Notes: generated from the sequence alone by a model not told the origin. 64,000 nucleotides of DNA from Aerococcaceae bacterium DSM 111021 (GCA_020112395.1 JACCEK010000002.1:62001-126000), one strand, 5' to 3'; counted from the stretch's first letter, positions 44,077 through 52,786 are shown. Translations and numbers: made by a program.

Positions 44077-44550
44077 TCATCTGACAAAGACCCTTTTCCC
44101 TGATATGCGCTGACTTGGTTTAAAATTCGTATCAATGGGTTCCGCTAACCGGTACCATCTAACGGAACGATTCGACCAGCCATGATTTGTTGCACGGGTA
44201 ATTCCATTCGCATCTTCAATACAATATATAACATGATGAAAATCCAAAGCGACCCCTGTATAAGCATGTTCTGATAAATGCTCTCGATTGAAACCAGCAA
44301 TAAAAATATCTCCAGCTTGAATCTCATTACGTCGAATTTCATGCAACAAAACATTCTCCAATTGAACGAGTAAAGACATGGTACCTAGACCAGATCCATA
44401 AGGTAAAAAACGACCCGCTATAAGTGCACTAAACATGGCACTCGCACTATCGTAACTTTCTGGTCCGCAGCGCTTTGCTTTGGTTTGAGCATAGGTCACT
44501 TCGCCTTCACGATCCAAATACCATTGAATGACTGCTGTACGACTAGCCAA
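44077..44550 (-). CDS. Phage-type amidase homologue lacking catalytic residues
   Basis: This 157-residue protein aligns with the Amidase_5 family of phage peptidoglycan hydrolases: an AVIQWYLDREGEVTYAQ start, GPESYDSASAMFSALIAG, then AGDIFIAGF, HAYTGVALDFHHVIYC and a C-terminal WYRLAEP segment. In active relatives the catalytic Cys is in YDCSS and the catalytic His in GHTG. Here these read YDSAS and AYTG, so both residues appear replaced. The frame is intact with a GGAGG site (44559 region), so this looks like a retained non-catalytic cell-wall binder rather than decay. No signal peptide is seen. Confidence 0.7.
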   Translation of the reverse strand: MASRTAVIQWYLDREGEVTYAQTKAKRCGPESYDSASAMFSALIAGRFLPYGSGLGTMSLLVQLENVLLHEIRRNEIQAGDIFIAGFNREHLSEHAYTGVALDFHHVIYCIEDANGITRATNHGWSNRSVRWYRLAEPIDTNFKPSQRISGKRVFVR

Positions 44551-44697
44551 AGCACTACCTCCTCACTTAATTTTTACTACTCTAATAATACCATGTTTTA
44601 CTCTAGAAACCATATGATTACTTACTATCCCCAAAAAAGTGATATAAAAATATACTTCTGATTTTACATAAAATTTTGTGTAAACGTTCTATATTTG

Positions 44698-44762
44698 TTT
44701 ACATTAAATTTACATAATCTTTACATTAAGTTTATTGAATATGATTATTAATGTGCTATATT
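44698..44762 (+). promoter_or_regulatory. comK-like promoter with 11-bp phased repeats
   Basis: TTTACAT occurs at 44698, 44709 and 44720, exactly 11 bp apart. It is followed by TTGAAT (44735-44740), 16 bp, TGC-TATATT (44757-44762). A fourth TTTACAT lies at 44663. A weak cre-like sequence is at 44679-44692. The phased repeats end 8 bp before the -35, where an activator would sit. Confidence 0.6.
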
Positions 44763-44813
44763 TATTATATTATATAATACAATTTTTAATTATCCTGAAA
44801 GGAAATTATTTAG

Positions 44814-45629
44814 ATGATTCATTTTCACCCTCAAGCACAAACTGATTTTTCAATTCGATCTTATTTAGATAAAGCGTCCGATTTAAATCATATGGAGCTC
44901 GACCAGTTACTCATTATTTATATCATGGACATTCGCCATATGAGCCAAACATATGGTAGTTTAGTTATCGATCATGATGGGAATATATACAAAAGTGAAT
45001 GGTCAACCACACGTTTAATTAATGAATTCTTTTCAGAGTTTGGCTATAACTACCAAAGATGGGCACAGTTTCTTAAGACTACGTTCAACCGTCCCAGGAC
45101 GATTTTCCCATACGTAAATAAAAATAAAGTGTTTATCCGAGTCCAACAACCTAACCGTAAACATTCTGATTGGATAAATTTAACTCTTTTAAAAGATATA
45201 AATATCCTTACGCAAACTAATAACACCGTTGAAATTGAGAAAATTAATTTTATTTTCAATATTGCTGACGGAGCTAAACTTTCTATCTCAATCAGTGAGC
45301 GCACATCACTAATACTCTCGCAAATTGGCTATGCTTTTCAATTGGTTAATTTATGGTATGAATTTCAGTCGGATATGATTTTTGAACCCGCCCCACTCCA
45401 AGCGTATATTGGAAATCCTGCTTTTAAATTATTCTCAGAGAAACGACTTTCTTATAAGGAACAATTAAAGGCCAAGCTTGATTTAGATCAGTTTAATAAA
45501 TACAATAAAATACATCATTACTTGAAACATACCACCCAGCGTCAGTATGAAACTGTCGATACGCGTTTGACACTTTTTCAGATGCATAAACGTTTATTCG
45601 GTAAAAGCGAATATAATAATATGAAATAA
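44814..45629 (+). CDS. ComK-like competence transcription factor
   Basis: This is a 271-residue protein with an ATG and AAAGG upstream. The segment from about 45 to 190 resembles ComK in order and spacing: LVIDHDGNIYKSEWSTTRLI, a basic GYNYQRWAQFLKTTFNRPRTIFPYV (ComK has an SSYAGRK...KPPIMV equivalent), KVFIRVQQPNRKHSDWINL (ComK QIFLFPT...CGWI), then a strand region and a final SERTSLILSQIGYAFQLV helix. It is longer than Bacillus ComK (192), with extra N- and C-terminal stretches. ComK would activate DNA-uptake genes. The gene is AT-rich and stands alone. Identification is by eye. Confidence 0.6.
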   Translation: MIHFHPQAQTDFSIRSYLDKASDLNHMELDQLLIIYIMDIRHMSQTYGSLVIDHDGNIYKSEWSTTRLINEFFSEFGYNYQRWAQFLKTTFNRPRTIFPYVNKNKVFIRVQQPNRKHSDWINLTLLKDINILTQTNNTVEIEKINFIFNIADGAKLSISISERTSLILSQIGYAFQLVNLWYEFQSDMIFEPAPLQAYIGNPAFKLFSEKRLSYKEQLKAKLDLDQFNKYNKIHHYLKHTTQRQYETVDTRLTLFQMHKRLFGKSEYNNMK

Positions 45630-45666
45630 AAAAGAGCTAATACCCTGTTGGGATATTAGCTCTTTT
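45628..45666. terminator. Bidirectional terminator
   Basis: AAAAGAGCTAATA pairs with TATTAGCTCTTTT with a CCC/GGG inner stem and one bulge; T runs on both sides. It lies between the ComK-like gene and galU, which converge. Confidence 0.85.
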
Positions 45667-45667
45667 T

Positions 45668-46570
45668 CTATAAAGTGTTCGTGTCTTCAGCTTCTAATTC
45701 TGTACTTAGTTTAATAATGTATTCAGAAAATTCTTCAGCCGTCTCAGGATGTTCTAAACCATATTCAAGACTCATCTTCATATAGCCGATTTTATTTCCA
45801 ACATCATAACGCTTGCCTTCAACCTTTTTAGCAAAGACGCGTTGAGTCTTGTTTAGCTGATCGATAGCATCGGTCAGTTGTAATTCATCGTCTACACCCG
45901 GTTCAATCTTTTCTAATATATCAAAAATTTCTGGTGTTAAGATATAACGTCCAGCAATGGCTAAGTTACTAGGTGCTTCTTCTGCAACTGGTTTTTCGAT
46001 AAAGCGCGATACACTGTAAACTGTGTCGTCTTCTTCATCTTGACGATCGATTTCTATCATACCGTATTTTGAAGTTAATTCATCCGGCACTTCAACGACC
46101 GCTAAGTTTGCTGATTTATTCTTATCATATAAATCCATTAATTGCTTCGTTACTGGCACTTCACTATTCATAATATTGTCTCCGAGCATTACAACAAAAG
46201 GTTCATCATTTACAAAAGCACGTGCATGCCCAATCGCATCACCTAATCCTTTTGGATAAGATTGACGTACGAAGAATAAGTTCTCTTTTGTTGTATCTTT
46301 TACAAGCTTAAGTAAAGCGTCTTTCCCCTTACTCTCTAAATTGTCTTCTAACTCGGGGTTTGAATCGAAGTGATCTTCAATTGATCGTTTATGTTTTCCT
46401 GTAATAATCAATATCTCTTCAATCCCTGAAGCAAAGGCTTCTTCTACAATAAATTGAATAATTGGCTTATCAACAATGGGCAATAATTCCTTAGGCTGTG
46501 CCTTCGTTGCTGGTAGGAATCCCGTTCCATATCCGGCCGCCGGAATAACTGCTTTACGAATTTTTGACAT
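45668..46570 (-). CDS. galU: UTP-glucose-1-phosphate uridylyltransferase-like
   Basis: This 300-residue enzyme would make UDP-glucose. It is otherwise a clear GalU/GtaB: ATKAQPKELLPIVDKPIIQFIVEEA, GLGDAIGHARAFV, VMLGDNIM, and a late EGKRYDVGNKIGYMK. The nucleotide-binding signature, normally GxGTRFLPATK, reads GYGTGFLPATK: the arginine that contacts the UTP phosphates is Gly (codon GGA). This may lower or abolish activity, or indicate a diverged paralogue. It is divergent from a nucleotide-sugar dehydrogenase gene, so both may serve surface polysaccharide. Confidence 0.88.
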   Translation of the reverse strand: MSKIRKAVIPAAGYGTGFLPATKAQPKELLPIVDKPIIQFIVEEAFASGIEEILIITGKHKRSIEDHFDSNPELEDNLESKGKDALLKLVKDTTKENLFFVRQSYPKGLGDAIGHARAFVNDEPFVVMLGDNIMNSEVPVTKQLMDLYDKNKSANLAVVEVPDELTSKYGMIEIDRQDEEDDTVYSVSRFIEKPVAEEAPSNLAIAGRYILTPEIFDILEKIEPGVDDELQLTDAIDQLNKTQRVFAKKVEGKRYDVGNKIGYMKMSLEYGLEHPETAEEFSEYIIKLSTELEAEDTNTL

Positions 46571-46712
46571 ATTCAGACCTCCTCTTTCTCATACAATAAT
46601 AGTATATCTAATTTAATATCAGTTTGCTACAGGTATATTCTGCACAGATAACTCAACAATCTAATCATTTTCTGTTATAATATCTTGGATATAATGAATA
46701 GAGGAGAAACTC

Positions 46713-48035
46713 ATGGAAATATATAACAAATTAATTAACAAAGAAGCGAAGCTTGCAATTATCGGACTTGGATACGTTGGTATGCCAATTGCCATTGCCT
46801 TTGCTAAACACATTGAAACAATTGGATACGACTATAATCCAAATAAAATCGATCTTTACAAAAAAGGCATTGATCCAACTAAAGAAGTCGGCGATGACGC
46901 TATTAAAGAAACGACACTTGAGTTTACAAACGATGCAACGAAATTAAATGACGCATGTTTCTTAATTGTTTCTGTGCCAACACCGATTAATCATGATAAG
47001 ACACCGGATTTAACACCTGTAACAAGTGCGACGCGTACGATTGGTCAAAACCTCGCTAAAGGTTCGATTGTCGTTTATGAATCAACTGTTTATCCAGGCG
47101 TAACTGAAGATGTATGCATTCCTATCTTGGAAGAAGAATCGGGCTTAAAGCATGGTGAAGACTTCGTTGTCGGCTACTCGCCAGAACGCATTAACCCAGG
47201 TGACAAAGTACATACACTCGAAACAATTACAAAAATTGTGTCATCATCGATTCCGGAATACGTGGATGAGATTGGTAAAGTTTACGAGATTGTAGTCAAA
47301 GCTGGCGTTCACAAAGCGCCAAGTATTAAAGTTGCTGAAGCAGCTAAAGTCGTTGAAAATTCACAACGTGATATTAACATCGCTTTTATGAATGAATTAG
47401 CTCTAGCATTTGACCTGATGGGAATCGATTCTAAAGATGTGATCGATGCAATGAACACAAAATGGAACGCTCTTGGTTTCACACCAGGACTTGTAGGCGG
47501 ACATTGTATTGGAGTCGATCCATATTACTTTGTTTACCAAGCTGAGAACTTAGGCTACCACAGTCAAATTATTAGCAATGGTCGTCAAATTAACGACGGC
47601 ATGGGTGAATTCATTGCTGATAAATTAATCAAAGAATTAATTCGTACAGGTAAAACCCCCATTGATTCTAAAGTAGTTATTCTTGGATTAACGTTCAAAG
47701 AACACACACCTGATACACGTAATTCAAAAGTGAATGACATCGTTAAGCGATTACGCGAGTACGATATTAATCCAACCATTGTAGATCCATGGGCTAGCGA
47801 AGAAGATGCTCAACACGAATACGGTGTGTCACTTACTCAGTTATCTCAAGTAAAAGATGCGGATGCAATTCTTTTAGCTGTAGGACATAATGAATTTAAA
47901 GCTCTATCGTTTAAGGATATCACTGACTTATTCAACCAAGACTTGCCTGCTGACAAACGTATTATTTTGGATGTAAAAAGTATTTTAAATAAAGAAGATT
48001 TCATTGAAGCTGGTTATAGCTTCTGGAGGTTATAA
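46713..48035 (+). CDS. UDP-N-acetylhexosamine 6-dehydrogenase (WbpO/TviB type)
   Basis: This 440-residue NAD-dependent dehydrogenase oxidises C6 of a UDP-sugar to the uronic acid. It has the Rossmann start KLAIIGLGYVGMPIAIAFA, the VSVPTPI loop, ESTVYPGVTED, and the catalytic Cys in GLVGGHCIGVDPYY. The KLxxIGLGYVGLP and GxDVNP-like features plus length match the WbpO/TviB/VipA branch, which acts on UDP-GlcNAc or UDP-GalNAc, rather than UDP-glucose dehydrogenase. No other capsule gene is adjacent except galU, divergent. A terminator follows. Confidence 0.85.
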   Translation: MEIYNKLINKEAKLAIIGLGYVGMPIAIAFAKHIETIGYDYNPNKIDLYKKGIDPTKEVGDDAIKETTLEFTNDATKLNDACFLIVSVPTPINHDKTPDLTPVTSATRTIGQNLAKGSIVVYESTVYPGVTEDVCIPILEEESGLKHGEDFVVGYSPERINPGDKVHTLETITKIVSSSIPEYVDEIGKVYEIVVKAGVHKAPSIKVAEAAKVVENSQRDINIAFMNELALAFDLMGIDSKDVIDAMNTKWNALGFTPGLVGGHCIGVDPYYFVYQAENLGYHSQIISNGRQINDGMGEFIADKLIKELIRTGKTPIDSKVVILGLTFKEHTPDTRNSKVNDIVKRLREYDINPTIVDPWASEEDAQHEYGVSLTQLSQVKDADAILLAVGHNEFKALSFKDITDLFNQDLPADKRIILDVKSILNKEDFIEAGYSFWRL

Positions 48036-48042
48036 ATTATAC

Positions 48043-48068
48043 AAAACCAGTGCATTTGCACTGGTTTT
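48043..48068 (+). terminator. Terminator after the nucleotide-sugar dehydrogenase gene
   Basis: Twelve-bp stem (48043-48054 with 48057-48068) with a two-base TT loop and a T run. The rest of the gap to 48286 shows no gene. Confidence 0.8.
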
Positions 48069-48286
48069 TTTATTTTTATTTAATTTTGTATTTTGTTAAT
48101 ATTTGATAAAGGTAAAATGAGAGAATACCTCTATATTCACCTTTATAAAAAATAAATATAGTTAAATTGTTATGATCACTAATAAAATAGTATTACCTTT
48201 CCAAGTCATTTTGCTTTATATTTACTTCAATTTTGTTTTATACTTAAATCATAAAAGATTCTCAAAAATAGAAAGGAAGTTGTTTT

Positions 48287-49357
48287 ATGGTTAAGAAATA
48301 CGTTTATGGTGTTTACCCTACGGTCGTTGAAGCTGAGGATGCAGTTACAAATGTTGTAAATCAAGGTGTACCTCGCGAGAGTGTTGCATTAGTCGGTACA
48401 CGTGCTCACGCATATGTTGGTGAAGCTGAATTCATCTCTTACGGTGAATTGTTAGAAGAGCAACATGAAGACAATCGTGGATTTTTTGCTAAGTTATTCG
48501 GCTGGGACGATGACGATAACGATGATGAATATGAAAACGTTGATTTTACTGAATACGAAGATTCTTTAAATCGCGACGAACTATTGTTACTCGTGGACCA
48601 AGAATTTGAGAGTCAACTTCCCGCTTTCGATACAAGAGAAACTGACGAATTAAGAACAGACAATGTTCTAACTGGTAATGAACCTACTACGGATACTGTA
48701 AATGCTGAAACTGCAGCCTTCACTGGGGCAGTTGGTACGACAACAGGTGTAATAGAAGATGACCCAGAATTCGTAGCTGGAAATACAGTTGCTGCGGATT
48801 ATACTTCAGAAGTGGTAGATCCAAATGAGACTTACGTTGATGTTGATACTGACACAGATAAAGGTTACGATGACGTGAATGTAGAAGATAATGATTACGA
48901 TCCACATATCGTTGGTGAAGAAACGCATATCGAAGCAGAAGGCGAACCCGTTGGTGTAACTGATACGGATACAGAGCGTATTCGTCTACACGAAGAACAA
49001 GTTCATGCCGAAACGCGTAAAAAAGATCTAGGTGATGTCTCAATCACTAAAGAAGTCGTGGAAGATACAAAAACAGTCGAAGTTCCGGTTGAACGTGAAG
49101 AAATTCATATTCGCCATACTGACCCTAATGAGCGTACTACAGGCGATGATGACGCCTTCGTTGAAGAAGAAATTGTTATTCCTGTATCTGAAGACGAAGT
49201 CGTTGTAGACAAAGACACTGTTATAACTGATGAAATTGAAGTTGAAAAAACAACACATACAGATAGTGAAACAGTGACAGAAACGACTCGCCGTGAAGAA
49301 TTAGATATCGATGACGAAACAGGTCGCTTAAGAGAAGATAACGATACTTTAAGATAA
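48287..49357 (+). CDS. General stress protein, YflT-like N-domain and YsnF/AvaK C-domain
   Basis: This 356-residue, highly acidic protein has an N-terminal segment (about 1-60; YVYGVYPTVVEAEDAVTNVVNQG) like the YflT/GSP17M stress family, an acidic linker rich in Asp/Thr (about 80-225), and a C-terminal YsnF/AvaK (DUF2382) domain: RIRLHEEQVHAETRKKDLGDV, VPVEREEIHIRH, EEEIVIPVSEDEVVVDK. Such proteins are induced by osmotic or general stress; the molecular function is unknown. It starts with ATG after AAAGGAAG and ends in a strong terminator. Confidence 0.85.
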   Translation: MVKKYVYGVYPTVVEAEDAVTNVVNQGVPRESVALVGTRAHAYVGEAEFISYGELLEEQHEDNRGFFAKLFGWDDDDNDDEYENVDFTEYEDSLNRDELLLLVDQEFESQLPAFDTRETDELRTDNVLTGNEPTTDTVNAETAAFTGAVGTTTGVIEDDPEFVAGNTVAADYTSEVVDPNETYVDVDTDTDKGYDDVNVEDNDYDPHIVGEETHIEAEGEPVGVTDTDTERIRLHEEQVHAETRKKDLGDVSITKEVVEDTKTVEVPVEREEIHIRHTDPNERTTGDDDAFVEEEIVIPVSEDEVVVDKDTVITDEIEVEKTTHTDSETVTETTRREELDIDDETGRLREDNDTLR

Positions 49358-49379
49358 TAACTTTAACATTTATAACTGT

Positions 49380-49408
49380 AAGCTGGGGAGCATCTTGCTC
49401 CTCAGCTT
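49380..49408 (+). terminator. Terminator after the stress protein gene
   Basis: Thirteen-bp stem (49380-49392 with 49396-49408, one G-U), three-base loop, six T after it. Confidence 0.85.
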
Positions 49409-49422
49409 TTTTGCTTATATTG

Positions 49423-49540
49423 AGCATTGGCGGGATCGGCGAGTGCATGATTAAACTGGAACAAGCATTCGTGGGATTGGCGAGTGCATGATTAAGCTGG
49501 AACGAGCATTCGCGGGATTGGCGAGTGCATGATTAGGCTG
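49423..49540. repeat. Tandem array C: about three 41-bp units
   Basis: AGCATT starts at 49423, 49464 and 49505, an exact 41-bp period. Each unit holds GCGAGTGC and GCATTCGC, which can pair (one G-U) across the unit boundary, and GATTAARCTGGAAC. The third unit fades into GGCTG near 49540. The array lies between two terminators of convergent genes. Confidence 0.85.
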
Positions 49541-49557
49541 TTTTATCCATAATAAAA

Positions 49558-49577
49558 AGGGGCTTGGAAAAGCCCCT
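49558..49577 (-). terminator. Terminator of the mannose PTS operon
   Basis: AGGGGCTT (49558-49565) pairs with AAGCCCCT (49570-49577), with T run on the minus strand; seven bases after the last stop. Confidence 0.8.
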
Positions 49578-49583
49578 CTCAAA

Positions 49584-49949
49584 TTACTTCTTGAATTGTT
49601 TTAATACCTTACTTATATTGCTTTTATTTGCTTGAAAAGTTTCCCGTTCAAGATACTTGCGCATGTATTTCAATGTATCTTTAGCATCATCCACAACAAA
49701 TTCAAAGTGCTGCCCTTCATCCGTTTCTATTGTAAAGCCACGAACGTAACGGCCAGCGAACAACATCTGCACAAAAACATTTTCAACAGATGTCCAAGGT
49801 ATTTGTATGAAGCCTGGTCCTTTTTCTGAACGAAATTCAAGCCCTTTTTCGCCCATTAGAAATAATCCTGACTTTGGGAGGATTGGGTTAATCAATGCAT
49901 TGGCACGCGTCGTGTATTCGATTGTTGTGTTTAAAAACTCAGTACTCAT
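49584..49949 (-). CDS. manO: ManO-like DUF956 family protein
   Basis: This protein is about 121 residues from the ATG at 49949 (a GTG at 49952 is also possible). It has the DUF956 sequence: TTRANALINPILPKSGLFLMGEKGLEFRSEKGPGFIQIPW in the first half, then FIETDEGQHFEFVVDDAKDTLKYMRKYL. The gene is the usual last member of mannose-type PTS operons in Lactobacillales and Listeria, and is thought to modulate their expression or activity. It begins six bases after manZ's stop, so it is part of the same transcript. Confidence 0.9.
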   Translation of the reverse strand: MSTEFLNTTIEYTTRANALINPILPKSGLFLMGEKGLEFRSEKGPGFIQIPWTSVENVFVQMLFAGRYVRGFTIETDEGQHFEFVVDDAKDTLKYMRKYLERETFQANKSNISKVLKQFKK

Positions 49950-49955
49950 CACACT

Positions 49956-50906
49956 TTATCCCATAATTCCAATTGAATATAGTGCAATACCTAAGACAAA
50001 TATTCCACCAATAATCGTAATTGGACTCACTTTTTTACGAAGTAGCCACATACATGCGAACGTTAAGATAAGTGGCATTAAGCCCGGTAGTAATGCATTA
50101 AATACATCATTTAAAGTCATAGTCGTTTCGGTTGCCACATTCGAGCCTGATTGAACTTGTAGTATCAAGTCTCGAATTGTATCAACAGAAAGCGCATTAC
50201 TATTTGCTTGATCCGTCAATGCCTGAAAATCAACCATAGTATCGGGATTATTCTCTACTTGTGAAAGCACGAGTGGGAAATTCATTGTTGTCCACCTCGG
50301 TACCAATACCCCCATAATAAACATTCCAAGGATTGATGCACCTTGCGTAATTTTTTGCAAGATTCCCCCGCTCAAGTCTTTCGTAATTTCGTTACCTGAT
50401 CGGTATCCTAATTCTTGTGAATACCATAAGAAAAGGATTCGAATAATATTCCATGCTAAGAAAAATATAATGGGTCCAAAAATACTTTCAGATAATGCCA
50501 GTGAAGCGGCAAATGCCCCTAATACGGGTCTTAAAGTTCCCCAGAACACTGGATCTCCTACACCAGCAAGAGGTCCCATCATACCAACTTTTACCCCTTG
50601 AATCGCTTGGTCATCAATCGCAGTCCCGTTCGCTCTTTCTTCTTCTAGTGCAAGAACCACACCGGCAATGGGTGCTTCTAAGTACGGGTGAGTATTAATA
50701 AATTCCAAGTGACGTTGAAGTGCAGCACTTCTATCTTCTTTAGTAGTATACAATTTACGAATTGCTGGAATTAAAGCATAGACCCAACCAACATTATGCA
50801 TACGTTCAAAGTTCCAACATGCTTGAATAAAAGTCATTCTCCATGACACACGCATCCGATCGGCTTTTGTTAATTTAATACGATCTTGTCTTACTTCTTC
50901 AGTCAT
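49956..50906 (-). CDS. manZ: Mannose-family PTS, EIID component
   Basis: This 316-residue membrane protein forms, with EIIC, the sugar channel of the mannose-type PTS. The family motif is at GVKVGMMGPLAGVGDPVFWGTLRPVLG (about 105-131), after an N-terminal cytosolic part (RMTFIQACWNFERMHNVGWVYALIP). The C-terminal region has several membrane helices. It starts 17 bases after manY. Substrate may be glucose, mannose or related hexoses; sequence does not distinguish. Confidence 0.93.
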   Translation of the reverse strand: MTEEVRQDRIKLTKADRMRVSWRMTFIQACWNFERMHNVGWVYALIPAIRKLYTTKEDRSAALQRHLEFINTHPYLEAPIAGVVLALEEERANGTAIDDQAIQGVKVGMMGPLAGVGDPVFWGTLRPVLGAFAASLALSESIFGPIIFFLAWNIIRILFLWYSQELGYRSGNEITKDLSGGILQKITQGASILGMFIMGVLVPRWTTMNFPLVLSQVENNPDTMVDFQALTDQANSNALSVDTIRDLILQVQSGSNVATETTMTLNDVFNALLPGLMPLILTFACMWLLRKKVSPITIIGGIFVLGIALYSIGIMG

Positions 50907-50922
50907 TTTATGTCCCTCCTAT

Positions 50923-51726
50923 CTAATAGTCTTCTAAAATATCATCTAAAGCAGCTTCCACTGAACTTCCACCACCGCCAGAACCTGCATTAAACTGTGG
51001 TGCAATCGAAATATATATTAAAGCAATACTTAAACCAATAATACCCATCGCAATTAAATTCAATTCAGTCACTGCTGCTAAGGCGAATCCCATAAAGAAG
51101 AATGGCCATGAGCTTTTTGATGCCATCATATTAATAACCATGGCATAACCAACCGCAACAATCATTCCACCAGCAACATTCAATCCTCCAGTAATAACAT
51201 CTGGAATCGCATTTAATGCATCAGTAACAGTTTGAGCTGAAACCATTAAAATTAAACCTGCTGGAACAGCAACACGTAGACCTTGTAACATCAATGCCAT
51301 AATGTTGGCAGAAGCTACACCCCTTAAACTACCTGCTTCAGCTTGACGGTCAGCATAGTGAGATAGACCTACCGCAACCGTTCTTATAAAAATTGTTAAC
51401 ACTTGACCAGCGATTGCTAGTGGAATTGCGACGGCAATCCCTTCACCCATTGATGCTCCTTGGACTAGCACTAGAATCCCAGAAACTACCCCTGCTAAAG
51501 CCGCATCTGGCGCCATCGCTGCTCCAATATTCATCCAACCTAAGGCAATCAATTGTAATTGCCCACCCAATAAAAGCCCCTCGGCTAAATTACCTGTAAT
51601 AAGTCCAATCAGCGTACATGTAATGATGGGTTGATGTAATTGGAATTGATCCAGTACACTCTCAAACCCGGCAAAAAGTGCCACTAAAATAATAAGTATA
51701 ACTGGAATTATTGTCATATCTGTCAT
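50923..51726 (-). CDS. manY: Mannose-family PTS, EIIC component
   Basis: This 267-residue membrane protein has about nine spans. The conserved signature GGQLQLIALGWMNIGAAMAPDAALAG is present near 55-80, as is GIAVAIPLAIAGQVL. It pairs with manZ and receives phosphate flow from the IIAB protein upstream. It is separated from manX by 17 bases. Confidence 0.93.
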   Translation of the reverse strand: MTDMTIIPVILIILVALFAGFESVLDQFQLHQPIITCTLIGLITGNLAEGLLLGGQLQLIALGWMNIGAAMAPDAALAGVVSGILVLVQGASMGEGIAVAIPLAIAGQVLTIFIRTVAVGLSHYADRQAEAGSLRGVASANIMALMLQGLRVAVPAGLILMVSAQTVTDALNAIPDVITGGLNVAGGMIVAVGYAMVINMMASKSSWPFFFMGFALAAVTELNLIAMGIIGLSIALIYISIAPQFNAGSGGGGSSVEAALDDILEDY

Positions 51727-51743
51727 TTTGAATCCTCCTCAAT

Positions 51744-52718
51744 CTATATTAATTTTTCTTTCTTAAGTAACCGATCTAGATTTTGTGCTGAATCTGCTGG
51801 TACTTTTCGCACATCGAATTTTACACCTTTATCTTTTAATGCCATAAGCGTCTTCACATCATCGTCATCTACGGATACAGAATTATTAATCATGACCTTC
51901 CCTTTTGAATGAGCCATTGATCCTAAGTTTACTTCATCGAGTTCAACACCTAGTTTAATTGCTTCAAGCACATCTTGTGGAGTTTCGAATAATAATAATG
52001 CTCTTGTTCCACCAAATCTTGGGTCTTCATTAATCTCTGCTAACTTAGCAATGGGAATCACATTCGCTCTCACACCCGGTGGCGCTGCTTGTTTAATTAA
52101 CGTCTTACGCATCTCATCATTTGCTACTTTATCTGATACTACAATAATACGGGTTGGATTCACGCTCTTCACCCAACCAGTTGCCACTTGCCCATGTAAA
52201 AGACGTGTATCAATACGTGTCAAGACATACTTAATCTTCCCGTCACCAATCACTGTTCCAGGATCAAGTTGAGCTGACCCAGTTGCTTCTGAAACAACAC
52301 TCGCCTCTGGCTCAGGAACTAACTCCTCAGGTCGAACTCGAATTCCACTTTGCTCCTTACCAAGAATATGAGACGCAACGTCGTGAGCCTTATCCATTCC
52401 CATACGTGTTCCCAATGCTTCTAGCAACATCGGTAAATTCATTCCCGATACAATCGCTGCCCGGTCCGACATTTTCTCGAATAGAATATTCGCTTGATTG
52501 AACGGCGACCCTCCCCAAAGATCAACTAAGAACAATATTTCTGCATCCGCATCATAAGATGCAACCGCCGACTCCAACTTCGCCTTCAAATCATCCGGCC
52601 CTTCCTCTGGCATGAACGTCACTGTCGTAATCTGTTCTTGTTCTCCGAAGATCATCTGAGCCGATTGCAATAATCCTTCAGCAAACTCGCCATGACTCGC
52701 CAATATAATACTTACCAT
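51744..52718 (-). CDS. manX: Mannose-family PTS, fused EIIAB component
   Basis: This 324-residue phosphocarrier joins EIIA and EIIB in one chain. EIIA residues 1-130 have the phosphorylated His9 in ILASHGEFAEG; an Ala/Pro/Glu-rich linker (about 131-155) leads to EIIB with His175 in RIDTRLLHGQVATGW, which takes the phosphate and passes it to the sugar. Fusion of A and B is the Escherichia ManX arrangement, also common in Lactobacillales. It is the first gene of the operon, with a cre site over its promoter. Confidence 0.93.
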   Translation of the reverse strand: MVSIILASHGEFAEGLLQSAQMIFGEQEQITTVTFMPEEGPDDLKAKLESAVASYDADAEILFLVDLWGGSPFNQANILFEKMSDRAAIVSGMNLPMLLEALGTRMGMDKAHDVASHILGKEQSGIRVRPEELVPEPEASVVSEATGSAQLDPGTVIGDGKIKYVLTRIDTRLLHGQVATGWVKSVNPTRIIVVSDKVANDEMRKTLIKQAAPPGVRANVIPIAKLAEINEDPRFGGTRALLLFETPQDVLEAIKLGVELDEVNLGSMAHSKGKVMINNSVSVDDDDVKTLMALKDKGVKFDVRKVPADSAQNLDRLLKKEKLI

Positions 52719-52757
52719 CTTTCTTCCTCCTCCACTTTAAAATTGCTCTACAAGAAA

Positions 52758-52786
52758 AGTCTACCATTCAGTGAAAGCGATTTCAA
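52758..52786 (-). promoter_or_regulatory. man operon promoter with cre site
   Basis: Minus strand TTGAAA (52781-52786), 17 bp, TGG-TAGACT (52758-52763). TGAAAGCGATTTCA (52772-52785) matches the cre consensus at all fixed positions and overlaps the -35. CcpA repression is therefore likely. No sigma-54 motif is seen. Confidence 0.8.

Noticed and set aside
44679-44692. cre site upstream of the ComK-like gene
   Set aside because: Only 12 of 14 positions match and it lies far from the -35; too weak to report as a separate feature.
48720-49448. Minus-strand ORFs opposite the stress protein gene
   Set aside because: They are reverse readings of an Asp/Glu/Thr-rich coding region, with Leu/His/Tyr- and Phe-rich composition and no start signals.
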